Shown: piece after piece, positions 46,070 to 57,331 of the stretch
Numbering within the stretch: position 1 is the first letter of the stretch
How the letters are laid out: each line of letters starts with the position of its first letter
From: Podocnemis expansa
Lineage: Eukaryota; Chordata; Testudines; Podocnemididae
DNA length: 64,000 nucleotides
NCBI GenBank assembly: GCA_007922195.1
Contig: ML682005.1
Location: 34,628,639 to 34,692,638 of the forward strand
Reading direction: 5' to 3'
Notes under the pieces: generated by a model
Told to the model about the DNA's origin: nothing
What the model saw: the letters and a program-made list of their open reading frames with translations, nothing else
Databases searched by the model: none
Position numbers and translations under genes: made by a program

Positions 46070-46400
46070 AACCACAGTGAGAGGCACTAAAGAGCAAGGC
46101 AGCAGCATCGCTGCCCCAGGAAAGGACCCGGGGCATCAGCCCGGGCCCTGCTCCCTGGCCGCAGGCCATACCCCCAACCCTAATTCTCCAGTGGGGCCTG
46201 ACCAGGCCTAGGACGGGGCCGGAAGCAGCCGCTGCCACCATGGGCGGCCAGGCCCCAGATCTCCGGCCAGAGACTGGGACAGGCAGGGGCTGCACCAGGA
46301 CTCAGCACACTGACGCTGGGATTTGGGGCATGAGCCCCATGTGCCAGGCCCCAGCGATGTCCCTGGAGCAAAGACAGTTTTGCCTCATCTCCTTTCTTTC
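46070..46400 (+). repeat. GC-rich repeat, copy 1
   Basis: This aligns in the same orientation with 52740-53120. Both share AAGGACCC, GGCCGCAGGC/GATCGCAGGC, TAGATC/AGATCTCCGGC...GAGAC, GGGGCTG, CCCCATGTGCCAGGC and CCAGCRATG. Just upstream (46034-46066) lies ACCATATTTAACTGAATAAA, similar to the start of dispersed MITE-like repeats. Open frames in several phases are due to composition. Its class is unknown. Confidence 0.65.
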
Positions 46401-47024
46401 TCTTTGTCTGCTCAGAAGCAGATCCTCTGGCGTTCCTGCAATTTCAATGCCACAGACACTGGAAAATGGGCCAGACTCATGGATGGTTGAGAACAGCCTC
46501 TTTATATGACATTCTCAGTGCCTTCAGTCCACGATCCTCCAAGCCAGGTGGGCACAAGCCCATCAGGATAGAGTCGTCATTAAACGTGTTTCTCCTTTAA
46601 ATGAACCTTCACTGTCCTCCAAAATTTTATAAGTAAAGGCTAGCAATGTGGAGAGTTATACTGCCATGAAGTCTGCAGGTCCAAGAGAGGTCTAATGCAG
46701 TATGGATTTGCACAGTCTTTGCCATTGTCGTTTCCCTTCTGCAGGGCTTGGGAGCCAGAGCAACTTTTGGCTAATGCTAGCGCTTCCTGACTAGATTGCT
46801 GAGCTGATTGGAGCTCTGGATCTAAAAGCCTGAGCCTTTGTCTGAGCTCAAAACTTCCCAACATGTAAACTCAAAGGCTGTAGCAGATTTATAAAGTTCC
46901 AACCACTAGAGGGAGACAAATTTGCACAAAGATGAGAGATTTCTGTGCTCAATCAATGCACTGTGCAAACTGTTGAGAAGATTGACTGCATTTCAAAACT
47001 TGGGCCCTCACACATGGTTTAGAG
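46401..47024. other. Unassigned sequence
   Basis: Nothing recognised. The frame at 46640-46864 (minus) is short and matches no family I know. Confidence 0.5.
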
Positions 47025-47245
47025 CAGACTTGTCCAACCTGTAGCCTGCAAGCCAGACTCCAGCTTGCCAAGGGGTTTCATCCAGCCCAAGGAGCACTGC
47101 TGCAGCAGCCTGGGACATGGGGCTGGCCACAGCCCTTTTAAGTCTCCCATTCTGTGCACACCCACAGAGGGGAGCAGCCTGCCCAGAGAGCTGTATTCAG
47201 GGACTTGATTCAGTCCCTTTCAGGTAGGACAGGGAGCCAAAAAAA
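47025..47245 (+). mobile_element. hAT-like terminal fragment
   Basis: CAGACTTGTCCAACCTGTAG followed by CCTGCAAGCC and CAGCTTGCCAAGG resembles the left end of a hAT family known from vertebrates. A GC-rich section follows. I found no matching right end downstream, so it is truncated. Confidence 0.5.
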
Positions 47246-48635
47246 GGGATGGACTACTTATCTATAGAGAGTTGATTAAAAAAAAAACACAACAACTTCC
47301 TTTGTGTTGAGGAAAATAAGTAGAAATATCAACATTTCAGAATAGATTATTGCAAATTATGCCTCACTGCTGGAAGAGATGATGATGCAATTCAGCTTCA
47401 TGCAGTGAAGTCTGAAAATTAGCTCTAAAAAGAATGAAATACGGAAATATGTGAAGTGACTGCTTACTCCCTAAATGGTTAGTAATATTGTCCAAAAGGA
47501 GTAAAATTTTTTCCAACTTCAGCACTGCCTGCAGATGGAGAGAAAATGCCTTTCAGAAACTTCACTGAGGATGACAGGTGCAGAAAAGTTCATCTTAATG
47601 TTTAAAAGCTTGCAGGTACAATGTGCAAGCAAACTCCATTGCTAAATTATATCACTAGACTTGATCTTGGGCAGAAAAGAAATAGTCTCTTTCATATACT
47701 CACAGGGCTACGTTGTCTCTTGTGGCATTGGGAGTGGCGTGGACCCACCAAGAACCTAGTAGCAAGAGAAATGCCTCCCCTAAAGGTTCCAGGTGAATAT
47801 GAAAGCACGCAAATGACAGCCTTTCAGAGGTTCACCTAATAAAGCCAGATTATGATGTGGTGTAACCATCACTGAAGTGTTACCACCCTGACCATACACA
47901 GAAAATAATAAAGTAGCACCCCTTGTGCTCACCTAGGTAACAGCGTGGCAATTTTTCCTAGCCTGTACATATACAATGAAGAATGTTTCATATTACACAA
48001 GACACTTCTACAACTGATCAAATTGTAATATTTGGTTTAACAGGATGCAATAAAAATATCTGGCAAACAATATGTGATAGTCTTAAAATGAGTTTTAAAA
48101 TAGCACATTTGAAACTCGTTATAACATTAAACATGAAAAAAATCTTGATTTAGCCTGTTTCTAAAAGATCTTTCATCGAGACCTTTAACCTCCTTTATTA
48201 TGTTATAAATTTATCAAAGATTCCCATTCTTAAATTCCAAGAAAAGCAGGAATAATTAGGATATAATCTCCAAAATGACTTCAGTTACTGAACCCCAAGG
48301 ATGGATGATGAAAGTCTAGGGAGAAATCTACATTTTGGTACAATAACATTGCAAGTAAAAAAACAAACCACAAACCTATTCACTCTTTCAGCCTGGAGTA
48401 GAATTTCTATTAATGTGGCACAGGGAAAGTATATCCCTGGTGAGTCTGGTCATCATTCTTTAACTGAGCTGCCCAGGGCATAATCCCCATGATGGAATTT
48501 AAAAAAAAAAAAAAAAAGTATCTAAATTACAGGTGCTAGTACAAGGAATACTCTTCCAAAATCACACAAGCTCCCTTTGTGAATGTAAATTTCCACCTGT
48601 GCACATAGATGCTCCGTGTTTTCCTTGTTCCCTAT
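47246..48635. other. Unassigned AT-rich sequence
   Basis: No gene was recognised. A run of 17 A lies at 48501-48517. Confidence 0.5.
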
Positions 48636-49000
48636 GGCTATGTCCACACATACATTATTTCAAAATAACCCATTTTGAAATGAGTTATTTTGAAATAAAG
48701 TCCTTACTTTGAAATAAATTAATTTGAATTAACGCTTTCAAAATAGCTGTCGTTTCAAAATGGTTGTTTCACAAGACCGCTCAGACATGCTGTTTCGAAA
48801 CAGTTGTTTCAAAACAATGGCGTTTTGAAACAACGTGTCCAAACACTGTTGTTTTGAAACAGCCGTTTCAAAACACCACCACCTATTTTGATTAAATGCG
48901 AGGTTTAACTGTTTCAAAATAACAGTGCATCGTGTGGACATACCGCTTCTTATTTCGAAACCACCTCTGTTTCGAAATAAGAAGCCTGTGTGGACATACC
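48636..49000. mobile_element. MITE, TTATTTCGAAATAA-type (copy A3), 365 bp
   Basis: The left end is GGCTATGTCCACACATAC and the complement of the right end is GGTATGTCCACACAGGC. CTAT is duplicated on both sides (48632-48635 and 49001-49004). The interior has palindromes of the form TTATTTCGAAATAA and TTGTTTCAAAACAA. The 96-codon minus frame across it is a product of the repeat. Confidence 0.87.
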
Positions 49001-49004
49001 CTAT

Positions 49005-52000
49005 GTCTACAGTACATCCATTACACATGCAACAATGTATTTTATACTTCAGTCATGAACTCAGTGCTCAGATTGTTAATTAACGTGCTGGGTCAATGTG
49101 CAAGGCTTCAGGGAGGAATTCTCTTCCCTACTCCCACCAAAGATACTGAGCAACTTTATAAGGATGCTTCAGTCAAATGGTGGCCCTACCTGGCGCTTTA
49201 ACATGGCAGAATGTGTACATGATGAAGGTGAGTACAACAGTGCACTCTCCACTCCCATTTCTTGCAAGCTAACATGCTGGGGGTGTTAATGACTGTAATG
49301 AAATACTTTACCCAGCACTGGGACACCTCATCTCCACTGTTCTGGTGACTAGCTCTTCCAAGTTTGATTCTCATCCTCTCTCCCCCTTGCATGCCCTGTG
49401 GCCCCTCTCTCTGAGTCAGGATGCTTTCCTTCTTTGTAACCTTTTGCTCCCTCTTCAGGGTTTGGTCTATGCCATTTTACCAATAGCTGGTAGAGGAAAC
49501 CAAGCAAGTGTACTGCTACTGGAGAAACCACCATCACAGTGACATTTGTGCCCCCCACCTTATTACCACATAGGCACCACACATCACCCTGCACAGTAGA
49601 ATGGCATTAGCATTGCCTAGACCCCAGCACCTAGAATGGCTAGTTCTGGCTTGGCTCCTAACTTATTTCAAAATCCCAAGAGTGATGAGTTTCTCTCAAC
49701 ACTTTAGGCTCATTAGAGATACTATGCAGCATGCAGAAAAGATTATTTCTCTTTCCAAGTGGAGTTGCTTGAAAGATTACACATTTAAAGCAGGAGTTGA
49801 TGACTTAACAAGAGGTAACCCTGGCCTCACTGAGGAGGAGGTCAGGAAGTACTTACCTCCATTTGGCAAGTGATTCCAGTGAATAAATAAAGATGGCGTA
49901 ACAATTTAAAAATAAACATTTTAGGGGAGGACGGTTTTATCATTCAATGCATGATTTGACAACACATTATTTCAGTCTTTGACTCAACAGTAGGTTAAAT
50001 CAAGACATTAAACTGAATGATCTTAAATTCACCAATGTGAAAGGCAGTACCTCACCAAGTAATTAGACATAAGCATCTTGAAACTTCAAGGATGCATTCT
50101 AGAGATTATACCCCCCCCCCCAAAAACCAATTTTTATATATTGAAATTCCATTGGCCTCTTTTTCCATAAATGCACCTGCAGAAATGAATTGTCAAGCAA
50201 GATATTGTGAATGGGACCATCCAGCTACTGTAAACTAAAGGCAAGTTGGCCTTTTTTGTAGAATTTATTAATGATCTATTTACAGTAATGTACACACTGG
50301 AGTTTCAACTCCATTCTCTCCTCTTCTCAGGCTAGCTGAGATAGTGAGCAGTCACTGATGTTCTTAAGGAAGATGTCATTCAGTATAGTCAGGGCCATCA
50401 CATGCTGCCTGAACAAAGTATGACTCCCAAATCGTTCCTTTCCTGCAGGGCAAGCAACAGACAAACTGACTGGTGCCAAATGTATTCATCAGCAAGTCAT
50501 GCTTCCAAGAAAGAACATGTGAAAATATTCCCTCTTACAGTGTAGTATTCTTCCAGGAAGGAGGGGTTGTATGACAGTGGAATCAGACACCTCTCACTAA
50601 ACTGCATAGCGTGGTGCTGGACTCTGTGCCAGCTCTATTGAGTCCATCCTGGAAAGAGGCTTATGGGAAGACCAGGAAAGAGATTCAACAAGGTCACAAA
50701 ATCCATGATTGCTTAAGCCCTGGGAGTGGAATGGTAACCACTGAAATGACACTGAACTCTATTGGAGAACTGGAACTCTGGGCACATTGCCAATTGTACT
50801 ACCTATTATGGGACTTTGTCATGAAAGAAGAAGTTTTACCCATAGTCTAGTTCTGCCAAACAAAAGCTAAAATATATTTTAAAAGATTTAAAAAAAAAAA
50901 AAATCTCGACACCACCATCCTTCATTTTCCAGAGCACCACAGACAATGAAACTGAATCTGTTTATAATATGGCTGTTTATTTTCATTTAACAAAAAACAA
51001 ACAATTACCTACTGCTGCCTTTAAAATGTAATGCTTAAAGGAATTATGCTAAAATGGGCTTCAACAGGCCTTCAGAAAAAAATTTTAGCAAAAGAGATTG
51101 TTTGTATTTCAATACATGCAACATACTGAAGGAGAACATTACTAGTAGTTAGTTGATAGACTATCAGATCTTGTTTTGTCCTAGAAACATAGTTAGGCAT
51201 CTACTGTACCAAATAACCCTGGTATCTGCAATTAATTGAGGATGAATTATGAAGATGAGTTTTTGGGGACACAAAAATGACCCCACAAAAATAAAGGGAA
51301 ATTAAAAGTCTGATTTAAGAGTTTTCATGGATTCTTTTTACTGCTTTTTTAAATAATGTAATTAATGCTTACTGTCTTCCAGAATGTAGTAAGCAAGTAA
51401 GGAAAGCAATAAAGTGAGTTTTCTTTGTGTTTGTTTTATTCTATAGAAGAATTCAGCATGCACACCTTGTCAGGAAGCAATATAATTCAAAGTAATCTGA
51501 TTTTTTTTTTTTGGTATTACATCATGTTAATCTTAAATATTCACTTTGGTTTCAGTATTTTATGGGATTCATTAATTCTTATATGGTCTATCTCAGAATG
51601 TGTATCATTGAGTTTTGAAAGACACAGTACATTCATACTTCATTCTTTACAATGTGCAAGAAACCTATCATTCTTATGCCCATTATTTTTAGGACATAAA
51701 AAAAGAGCATCAGTTGATTTTAATTACGTGCAGCACTTTTCTCTTCATAAACTATTTAATATAGATAGGCACAGCAAAATATGATTTTTCTTTTTATATA
51801 ATTGACAAATGGCATCAATATTTTAAAACATTTTTCCACTTTCTAATCTATTTTTTTCAGAGTTGAAAGAAGTTATGAGGAAGCCAGACAATTATTTAAT
51901 GACAATGAACTTTGAGATTAAAGCTCTAAAAACTTAAATTGTCAACATCACATGTTAAAACATACACAGTAAATATCCTTAAATCAAACTGTAATTCTCA

Positions 52001-52739
52001 AGTAGCATTTTTCTTACTTTGCCTCACTATAAATTTCAATCAGTGGGAATATTTTTTCATCAGTTTGTATGTATATGGTGAGATCAATGTTTACCAACAT
52101 TTATGAACAATAACAACAAAAATCTAATCCTGCCATGGTTAAATAGAAGTGTGCTCCATGTTGACTGCCATATCTACTTGTATCCCTTATAATCCACCTA
52201 ATTCTAGGGCAATGAGAACCAGAGGTCTTCAGCCAAGGACCCCAGGAAGAGATAAGAGGACCTCTTGTCCCTGCTGGCTCATCACAGCTCAACTCTGTTG
52301 GGCTCTCTGAATGGCTGCCTTAAGGGGGATCACAGATGGATAGCAGACTCTTCATAGAATCCTTAAGAGTGGAGGATATTCATGATACCTACCAAAGTAT
52401 GAACCGAATACCTCCACTATTCACGTTACCTTCCATAGCACAAACAGTAACTAATGTGAAAATGAGAATTCAAAGTTCATATACAATTCTACCAGCCATC
52501 TTAAAAAATATTTAACTCTTTAAAGCTGTTAGGGATAAGAAGAGTCATTAAAAACATTTTTTCTGAAGACTTTACTAGCGTTTTCCACGTTGTTTCTTCT
52601 CTATTCTTCCCCATGTTATTAAAAGTCTCTCTCTCCCTTTATGTTATAAATTGACCTCAAAATAGGTTTACTGATTTACACCAGGTAAGGATATGACCCA
52701 AAATTCAAGTTCCTCAATGGAACTAACTCAGTTTATAAC
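49005..52739. other. Unassigned sequence
   Basis: The largest unassigned block (3.7 kb). Frames at 49601-49873, 50611-50850 and 51425-51784 (plus) and 49349-49594 (minus) show no known domain. Homopolymers: C11 at 50111-50121, an A run near 50889-50903, and a T run near 51501-51511. Confidence 0.5.
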
Positions 52740-53120
52740 TAGAAAAGCAGGAGTGTCACTCTTCCGGGTAAGGACCCAGGCCACCAGCCCAGGCCCCACC
52801 ACCTGATCGCAGGCTACGCCCCGGCCCCGCTTCGGTGCTTGGGCCTGACTCAGCCTCTGGCGCCTGCTGCACCAGCCAGGTCCTAGATCCCTGGCCAGGG
52901 GCAGGGCAGGGAGCAGCAGCCACGGCCACAGGGCTGCCCGGCATAGAAAGGGGCTGGAAGTGGCCGCCGCAGGCAGCCTGGCCCTAGATCTCTGGCTGGA
53001 GACACAGGGGCTGTGCCAGGACCTGGGGCATTGGTGCCAGGATTCGGGGCATCGACCCCATGTGCCAGGCGCCAGCAATGCCCCTGCAGAGAAGATACAG
53101 TCCTGTCTCCCCTACAGTGC
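52740..53120 (+). repeat. GC-rich repeat, copy 2
   Basis: Homologous to 46070-46400 in the same orientation. Similarity runs from AAGGACCC near 52770 to CAGAGAAGATACAGT near 53087-53101. Frames in several phases (for example 52728-53078, minus) are composition artefacts. No terminal repeats were fixed. Confidence 0.65.
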
Positions 53121-53553
53121 TAGTGTTTCACGTATCACTCGCTCTTCCTTTTAGGATCTCTCTAATTTCTTCCCACTTATGACAATAAAGCTATTATGTT
53201 TGCTGAACTTCAGCAATAATAATAAAGAGACAGAAAAGGGTGCATATTCAGCAACAGAATTAAAATGCAGACTTCCTCTATCTGGACAGCATTTTAAATT
53301 GAAAATGTTCTAAGGGTAGCTGGGTTAATGAGTCTTATTTAGAGAAAGCAATTTGAGAACCTATTTAAACTTCTACATCATGTGGAGATGAACCTTGACG
53401 TACTAAGTTAATAAAGAGGACTTTCATCATGCCCAAGATAAAAGTCAGGGTTATAACGAACAGTCCTTGAAGCACAAAGGACCTGTCTGCTACATAGGCA
53501 TGGGTTTTTAGTCAGTGAAACTGAACATCAGACAGTGTATCCTGAGACCTGTA
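53121..53553. other. Unassigned sequence
   Basis: AT-rich spacer before a MITE. No signal was recognised. Confidence 0.5.
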
Positions 53554-54399
53554 GGCTATGTTCACACCTAAATGCTTATTTCAAAATAAGCTAATTCCAA
53601 ATAAAATCCTTAATTCCATTTAACCTAACTCGAATTAAGGAAAACCACCAAATCGAAATAGCAAGTCTGGACACAGGACTTGCTATTTTGATTCAGGAGA
53701 GGGGCACCATGGGAGCTGTGGAAACATGGCCCCCTAGCAGGGCCATGTTGCCACCCAATCCCCTGCCTGGCTTTCACCTGGAGAGCCAGGCAGGGGAAAG
53801 ACAGCCCCCAGAGCAGGGATCAACCTGCCCTGCCTCCCCTGCTGCTGTTGGGGCAGTGGAGGAAGAACCAGACCTCCTCCCCCGACCAAGGCAGGGGTCC
53901 GGGAGCCAGCTTGCGGGGCTTGTCTGCTGCCAGCCCTGTGGGGGCTCACAGGGCCAGCTCTCCACGCTGGCCAGACTCCACACCTGCAGCCCCGGCTGCG
54001 GAGGCAGGAGCCGGCTCTCGATGCTGCCCAGGCTTGGCAGCTGCCGCCGAGCCCAGCCAGTGTGGAGAGCCAGCTCTCGCCTCCACTGCTGGGGCTGCAG
54101 GCACAGAGCTTGGGCAGCATGGAGACCCGGCTCCCTCATCTACTGCCCCTCTGATCCCCTCTGCACATCCCCTCAGCTCCCTGGCCAGGGTGCTGGGGGG
54201 GGGTCTTCCTCCCAGGGTGTCATGCACCCTGGGAGGAAGGTCAACTGTTATACTGATATAACAGAGCCAGATGGGGTTTCGAAATAACCCTCATTTGGAG
54301 CTCCTTATTTCAAAATAAGGAAAATGTCATCTGGACATGACTTTTTAAATCGAAACCACCGTTGTTGTTTCGATTTAAAAGTCTAGTGTGGACACAGCC
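53554..54399. mobile_element. MITE, TTATTTCGAAATAA-type (copy A4), 846 bp with GC-rich core
   Basis: The left end GGCTATGTTCACACC and the complement of the right end GGCTGTGTCCACACTAG match the family terminus. Terminal palindromic arrays (53577-53660 and 54270-54385) enclose a GC-rich core of about 550 bp. The outer part of that core matches the core of copy A2 in inverse orientation (GACTTGCTATTT, then GAGAGGGGCA, then CATGGCCCCC). The rest of the core has overlapping frames up to 199 codons with no known domain. No target duplication is clear. Confidence 0.8.
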
Positions 54400-54861
54400 A
54401 TAGAGAGGATATAACGTTTGTTATGGTGTGTTCTTTTTAACAGTCTTGGTTGTTATGAACCTTATGATCAGTTCAATACCTTCATTCACAGAACTCATCT
54501 AACAGGGCATAATGGGAAAATCAGTGAGAAAAAGGAAAATTCTGTACTTCATTTTTTTTTTTTAATTTTAAAGAATTTCTCAGTGATTCTGAACAACGTT
54601 ATTCCTGATGATAGTCTGAAAATAACATTACCTTCAAAACACAAGGCTTTAGGCTAAATAAGGGGGAAAACAGTAAGTATAAATTAGTTTTATTTAAGAT
54701 AAAAACTGAAGCTTTATAATTTTTGTTTTGAAATTTCTATTTTTCTTCCGGTATCTGTGGATTCACTAAACATCAGTACCACTTTATGGACTTGCATTTT
54801 CAAAGGCATTTAAACACCAAAACATGTAGTTTGGTATCTAGTGGGATCTTCTTCCGATTCG

Positions 54862-54880
54862 GTGGGTGGGTGGGTGGGTG
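54862..54880 (+). repeat. GGGT tandem run, potential G-quadruplex
   Basis: GTGGGTGGGTGGGTGGGTG contains four GGG tracts with single-base loops, the classic parallel quadruplex pattern. It lies about 50 bp before a MITE. Confidence 0.85.
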
Positions 54881-54930
54881 TTTGAGATCAACGGAAGTGG
54901 TCTCAGCTGGAAAGTTGGTGAAATGAAAAA

Positions 54931-55277
54931 CGCTATGTCTCCACTAGCTGATAAGTTGGAGCTTAGTTCAAACTAACCTCTGGTTAGTCTGAACTGACTA
55001 CAGACTTCTTAGTTCAGACTAACAACATGGACTAGTTCAAACTGTTAGTTCAAACTAGTGCACACTGTTAGTTTGAACTAATTGCCTTAGTTCGAACTAA
55101 GGGTTAGTTTGAACTATGCTCAAACTAAGTGCTTAGTTTGAACTAACCATTGGTACTTACTAGTTCAAACTAAGCATTCCTTAGTTCAAACTAAGGAAAG
55201 GCTAATGTGTCCATGGGCTAATTTAGTTTGAATTAAGCATCCTTTATTCAAATTAAATTGCTAGTGTAGACACAGCC
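54931..55277. mobile_element. MITE, TAGTTCAAACTA-type (copy B4)
   Basis: The left end CGCTATGTCTCCACTAGC and the complement of the right end GGCTGTGTCTACACTAGC match closely. Dense TTAGTTCAAACTAA palindromes fill the interior. AAA flanks both sides, consistent with a short duplication but not decisive in A-rich DNA. Confidence 0.85.
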
Positions 55278-56177
55278 AAAGATTTTAATCAGCTGGCTCC
55301 CACTGTTATTTTAGATCTGTCTTAGAAGTAAGGCCAGTTTTAGCTAGGTTGTTTAACCTTACCTACTCAAAGAGCAATGTGACTAGAGGAACAACAATGA
55401 AGTTTTTGCCAATGCAAGCCATTTAAAAAGTAACTAATGTGTAAACTTATCTGTTGACATTTTATTTTTAAATTCAAAAGCTGAAAGAAAAAAAGATAGG
55501 AAAAACAAGGGGAAAAAAGCTTCTGTTTAGTAAATTGACTATAAAATTTCCTGTGTGAAATTTTGTTTAGTTTTTGCTCACGGGGGGGGGGATTCATATT
55601 CAGAGCACTCACATTCAGCTTGTGAGAGCTGCTGTGAAAGTTAGATTTTATAGCATTAGAGGATAAATGAAGTTGCTATTGCTCTTGCTCTTGCTTACCC
55701 TCAGAGAATGTATTGTAGAAGGTATATTTTCTTAGCTGCTTAGCTGCCATGGAGAAACAAGTGGTCTCTGAAGGGGCAGCATGAGAAAGTAAGCTCCTCT
55801 ATTGATAGCTTACCACCAAAGGACCTGTTGTATCATGAGACAGGAAGAGCATGCCTTAAGCTATGACACTGATCAGCATGCTTTCTGGAAACATCAGCAT
55901 TATTAAACATCATAAACTATGGAAAAAAGGAAGGGGCAGACAATGGCTGGTCTGAGTACCATTGGCTAAGCACTGTAAAAAAAAATTCTTAAAATGGAAA
56001 CATTTAATAAAAAGCTTAGTAGAAATAGTGTGACAAATCACCACCATTTTAATCTAGGTAAGCTCAAAGAAGCTATTTACTGTACTGATTCCCAATGCTG
56101 TATCTCTTGGTAAGAGAGTACTCACCTTACATTTACACATACAGACACACACACAAATAAAACATATTTAATACCCA
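55278..56177. other. Unassigned sequence
   Basis: No gene was recognised. A G run lies near 55582-55591 and a short CA run near 56147-56155. Confidence 0.5.
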
Positions 56178-56240
56178 TTGCCTTCCTGTTATCCTTCACA
56201 TTTCTTGCGAGCTGCAACTCCAATTGCCATTGTGTAAGTA
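56178..56240 (-). mobile_element. Short CR1 fragment
   Basis: CCTTCCTGTTATCCTTCACA, then TTTCTTGCGAGC and AACTCCAATTG, aligns with 3619-3664 of the minus-strand CR1 (the segment encoding LARDVKDTRKG). It is about 60 bp, so its origin is only just supported. Confidence 0.55.
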
Positions 56241-56444
56241 GGGTCTCAATGGACTTTTCCCTGCCAAGCTGGGTGTGGGGAGTGGAACATGTATGAGGGC
56301 TAATGTGTGTTTGAGTACACCCACCCAGCTTAGGTGTTCAGCATGATGGGACTGCTTTGCCCAAAACATCTCTTTGGCTGATGTTGGGTTACAAATCACT
56401 GTAGCATTGAAAACTGGGGTAACAAAATGTTGTTCCTCTTATTG
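56241..56444. other. Unassigned spacer
   Basis: No gene was recognised between the CR1 fragment and the LTR-like repeat. Confidence 0.5.
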
Positions 56445-57331
56445 TGTGACTGAAGGGCAGAAGAACTATGCTTAACCTTTTCTGATGAAAGGGTTACTCA
56501 TCTGACAGAACTAGCTAAGCCAGGGACTTGGATGCCAGAGCCTTGTGAAGGTGGATAAGAGGTGGGAACAGATATTCCTGCCAGGAAGTGTGGGTTCTGC
56601 TTAAGAGTCAAGGGAATCATTTAACTTTCCCCACCTACTGATCAAAGAAAGCTAATTAAGATCCTCTTAGGACTCAAGTGCTTACTAAACCTTAGAATGT
56701 CTACTGTGGTACGGAGCTAGCATTGGCACTGAAGTTCACCCACAAAGAAGCTGAAATCACTGAGAGCTGGGTGGAACCTGAAGAGATGACCCACAGAGGT
56801 CAGTGAAGAAGCAGGTGGTAGCAGAAGGTGATGGCGTGCAGTAGAGCAGCTGGCATATTAGCTGGTACAAGGTGGCTAGTGGAGTGACCCCAGGAGCAAA
56901 ATGTGACCAGGAATATGGCCATCAGCATGGCAAGTAAGGCTGCAGTGACAGTTGATGGGGCAAGCAAGGTGCAGCCCCCTCCAACCATGATGAGAGAAGA
57001 ATTCACTCAGATGCATCCCTGAACTCTGGGACACTACTGAACATGCTCTGGGGTGGGAGTTTTGTTCCTGGTTTTGTATGGATGAATCCTGCTTACAGTA
57101 TTTTCCCACATTAATGTTGAGTTACTTCCCTCCTTTTATTAAATGGTCTTTCTGACTCAGACTCTGCTTCTGAGAAGGGAAACACCACCTTTTGACAGCA
57201 CTCAGAGGAGTGGCATACAATTTCCCAGGAGACTGGGGGACAGGGGGACTCAAACCAGTTTTATGTTGGGTTATCGAAAAGAGATGTTGAACTCCTTGTT
57301 GCTGCTGAATCCAACTGGCAGAAGGGTTACA
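56445..57331 (+). repeat. LTR-like repeat, about 890 bp
   Basis: It starts TGTGACTGAAGGGCAGAAG and ends GGCAGAAGGGTTACA, giving near-inverted TGTGAC/GTTACA ends in the TG...CA style of LTRs. I remember closely similar sequence as a dispersed turtle LTR-type repeat, but cannot check this. No internal retroelement body, primer-binding site or matching target duplication (flanks ATTG and TCTG) was seen, so it would be a solo LTR. Its class (Ty3 or retroviral) is undetermined. The short frames inside are not genes. Confidence 0.5.

Noticed and set aside
46070..46400. CpG-island promoter of a host gene
   Set aside because: A homologous copy at 52740-53120 shows it is a repeat, and no exon follows.
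49601..49873. A 90-codon frame ending TEEEVRKYLPPFGK
   Set aside because: Protein-like in part, but I recognise no family and see no exon context. A translated search would be needed before calling it.
51425..51784. A 119-codon frame in AT-rich DNA
   Set aside because: Hydrophobic, AT-driven composition; no domain, no repeat homology and no splice context.
53688..54287. A 199-codon frame in a GC-rich block
   Set aside because: It lies inside a MITE core and overlaps open frames in other phases on both strands; no recognisable domain.
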